Origin: Halovenus sp.
GTDB taxonomy: Archaea > Halobacteriota > Halobacteria > Halobacteriales > Haloarculaceae
Reading direction: 5' to 3'
DNA length: 6,613 bases
Assembly: GCA_003551945.1 (NCBI GenBank)
Contig: PUNZ01000170.1
Location: 1 to 6,613 of the forward strand
Positions 6,307-6,613 of this stretch are shown here, piece after piece (position 1 is the stretch's first letter; every line of letters begins with the position of its first letter). The notes beneath the pieces are model-generated. The model had not been told where the DNA came from and did not search any database. It saw only the letters and a program-made list of their open reading frames with translations. The position numbers and the translations under genes were made by a program.

Positions 6307-6613
6307 TTACTCCGCCTCAGCATCTGCTGCAAGGTCTCTCACGGCATCCCGGACATCATGGACGACTTGCTCCTGTTGGTCGACAAGCGAGGCGGTATCA
6401 ACCGCCTCATCACGCATATCCTGCGCTTGTTCGGTGTTGGTCTGGAGTGTCGCGGCAATCGCTTCGATACGTGTCGCCTGCTCTTCGTTCGCGGTCGCAA
6501 TCTCGTCGGCACCGGCCGCAACATCCTCGATTGCCTCGACAATCGTTTCGAGCGCCGAGAGTGAGTTACTCACTTCGTCACTCGCCATCACCGCGCGTTC
6601 GTAGGTCTGTTCA
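6307..6613 (-). CDS. methyl-accepting chemotaxis transducer (Htr type), C-terminal end only
   Basis: The frame is open from the TAA at 6307-6309 to the right edge, giving the last 101 residues of a longer protein. The GTG at 6591 is internal. The visible part is one long Ala/Glu/Asp-rich coiled coil without Pro or Gly breaks. It includes LSALETIVEAIEDVAAGADE followed by IATANEEQATRIEAIAATLQ, which fits the C-terminal methylation helix of MCP cytoplasmic domains, where Glu/Gln pairs are CheR/CheB targets. It ends with VRDLAADAEAE and no pentapeptide tether. The conserved hairpin tip, sensor domain and any membrane helices lie beyond the window. A non-MCP coiled-coil protein is possible, but the EEQAT-type heptads and the other transducer in the window favour this call. 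The 118-residue gene follows 12 nt downstream, probably in the same transcript. Confidence 0.8.
   Translation of the reverse strand, partial: EQTYERAVMASDEVSNSLSALETIVEAIEDVAAGADEIATANEEQATRIEAIAATLQTNTEQAQDMRDEAVDTASLVDQQEQVVHDVRDAVRDLAADAEAE

Noticed and set aside
6257..6604. 115-codon plus-strand frame opposite the second transducer
   Set aside because: It is a Ser/Ala-rich antisense reading of the coiled coil; the minus frame has the Glu/Ala heptads of a methylation helix.
1..6613. Mobile element, CRISPR array, tRNA or rRNA, defence system
   Set aside because: I saw no transposase or integrase motifs, no direct-repeat array, no cloverleaf or conserved rRNA stretch, and no nuclease or helicase genes. 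The only odd-composition segment (1620-1867) lacks terminal repeats I could find.

Overview
The window looks like a chromosomal stretch from a halophilic archaeon (class Halobacteria). Three things point there. The proteins are strongly acidic: the EthD-like protein has 23 Asp/Glu against 5 Lys/Arg in 105 residues. Several genes have an A/T-rich TATA-like box centred about 24 to 28 nt before the start codon and no Shine-Dalgarno, which is the leaderless layout common in haloarchaea. The chemotaxis transducers also resemble haloarchaeal Htr proteins. Coding GC is moderate (about 50 to 60 percent in the lines I counted), low for the class. I cannot name the species.

Layout from left to right. 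(1) 3-1304 (+): the 3' part of a PAS-containing methyl-accepting transducer, cut by the window's left edge. (2) 1410-1619 (+): a small protein with two membrane helices and its own TATA box. (3) 1620-1867: an A/T-rich gap (about 32 percent GC) between convergent genes. (4) 1868-3763 (-): an amidase followed 51 nt later by an EthD-family protein, probably one transcript. (5) 3881-4744 (+): a 3-hydroxyacyl-CoA dehydrogenase transcribed divergently from the amidase. (6) 4754-5878 (-): an acyl-CoA dehydrogenase converging on the previous gene with only 9 bp between the stop codons. (7) 5938-6294 (-): a small haloarchaeal-type protein of unknown function. (8) 6307-6613 (-): the C-terminal end of a second transducer, cut by the right edge and probably cotranscribed with (7).

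The acyl-CoA dehydrogenase and the hydroxyacyl-CoA dehydrogenase supply the two oxidation steps of fatty-acid or short-chain acyl-CoA beta-oxidation. The hydratase, thiolase and CoA ligase are not in the window. The amidase could release a carboxylic acid from an amide that then enters acyl-CoA metabolism; this link is inferred from proximity only. Two chemotaxis transducers bracket the metabolic genes and point inward.

Most of the window is ordinary haloarchaeal metabolism. No mobile element, CRISPR array, RNA gene or defence system could be supported. The least explained parts are the A/T-rich gap, the amidase/EthD pairing, the 118-residue protein behind the second transducer, and an elongated loop at the signalling tip of the first transducer.
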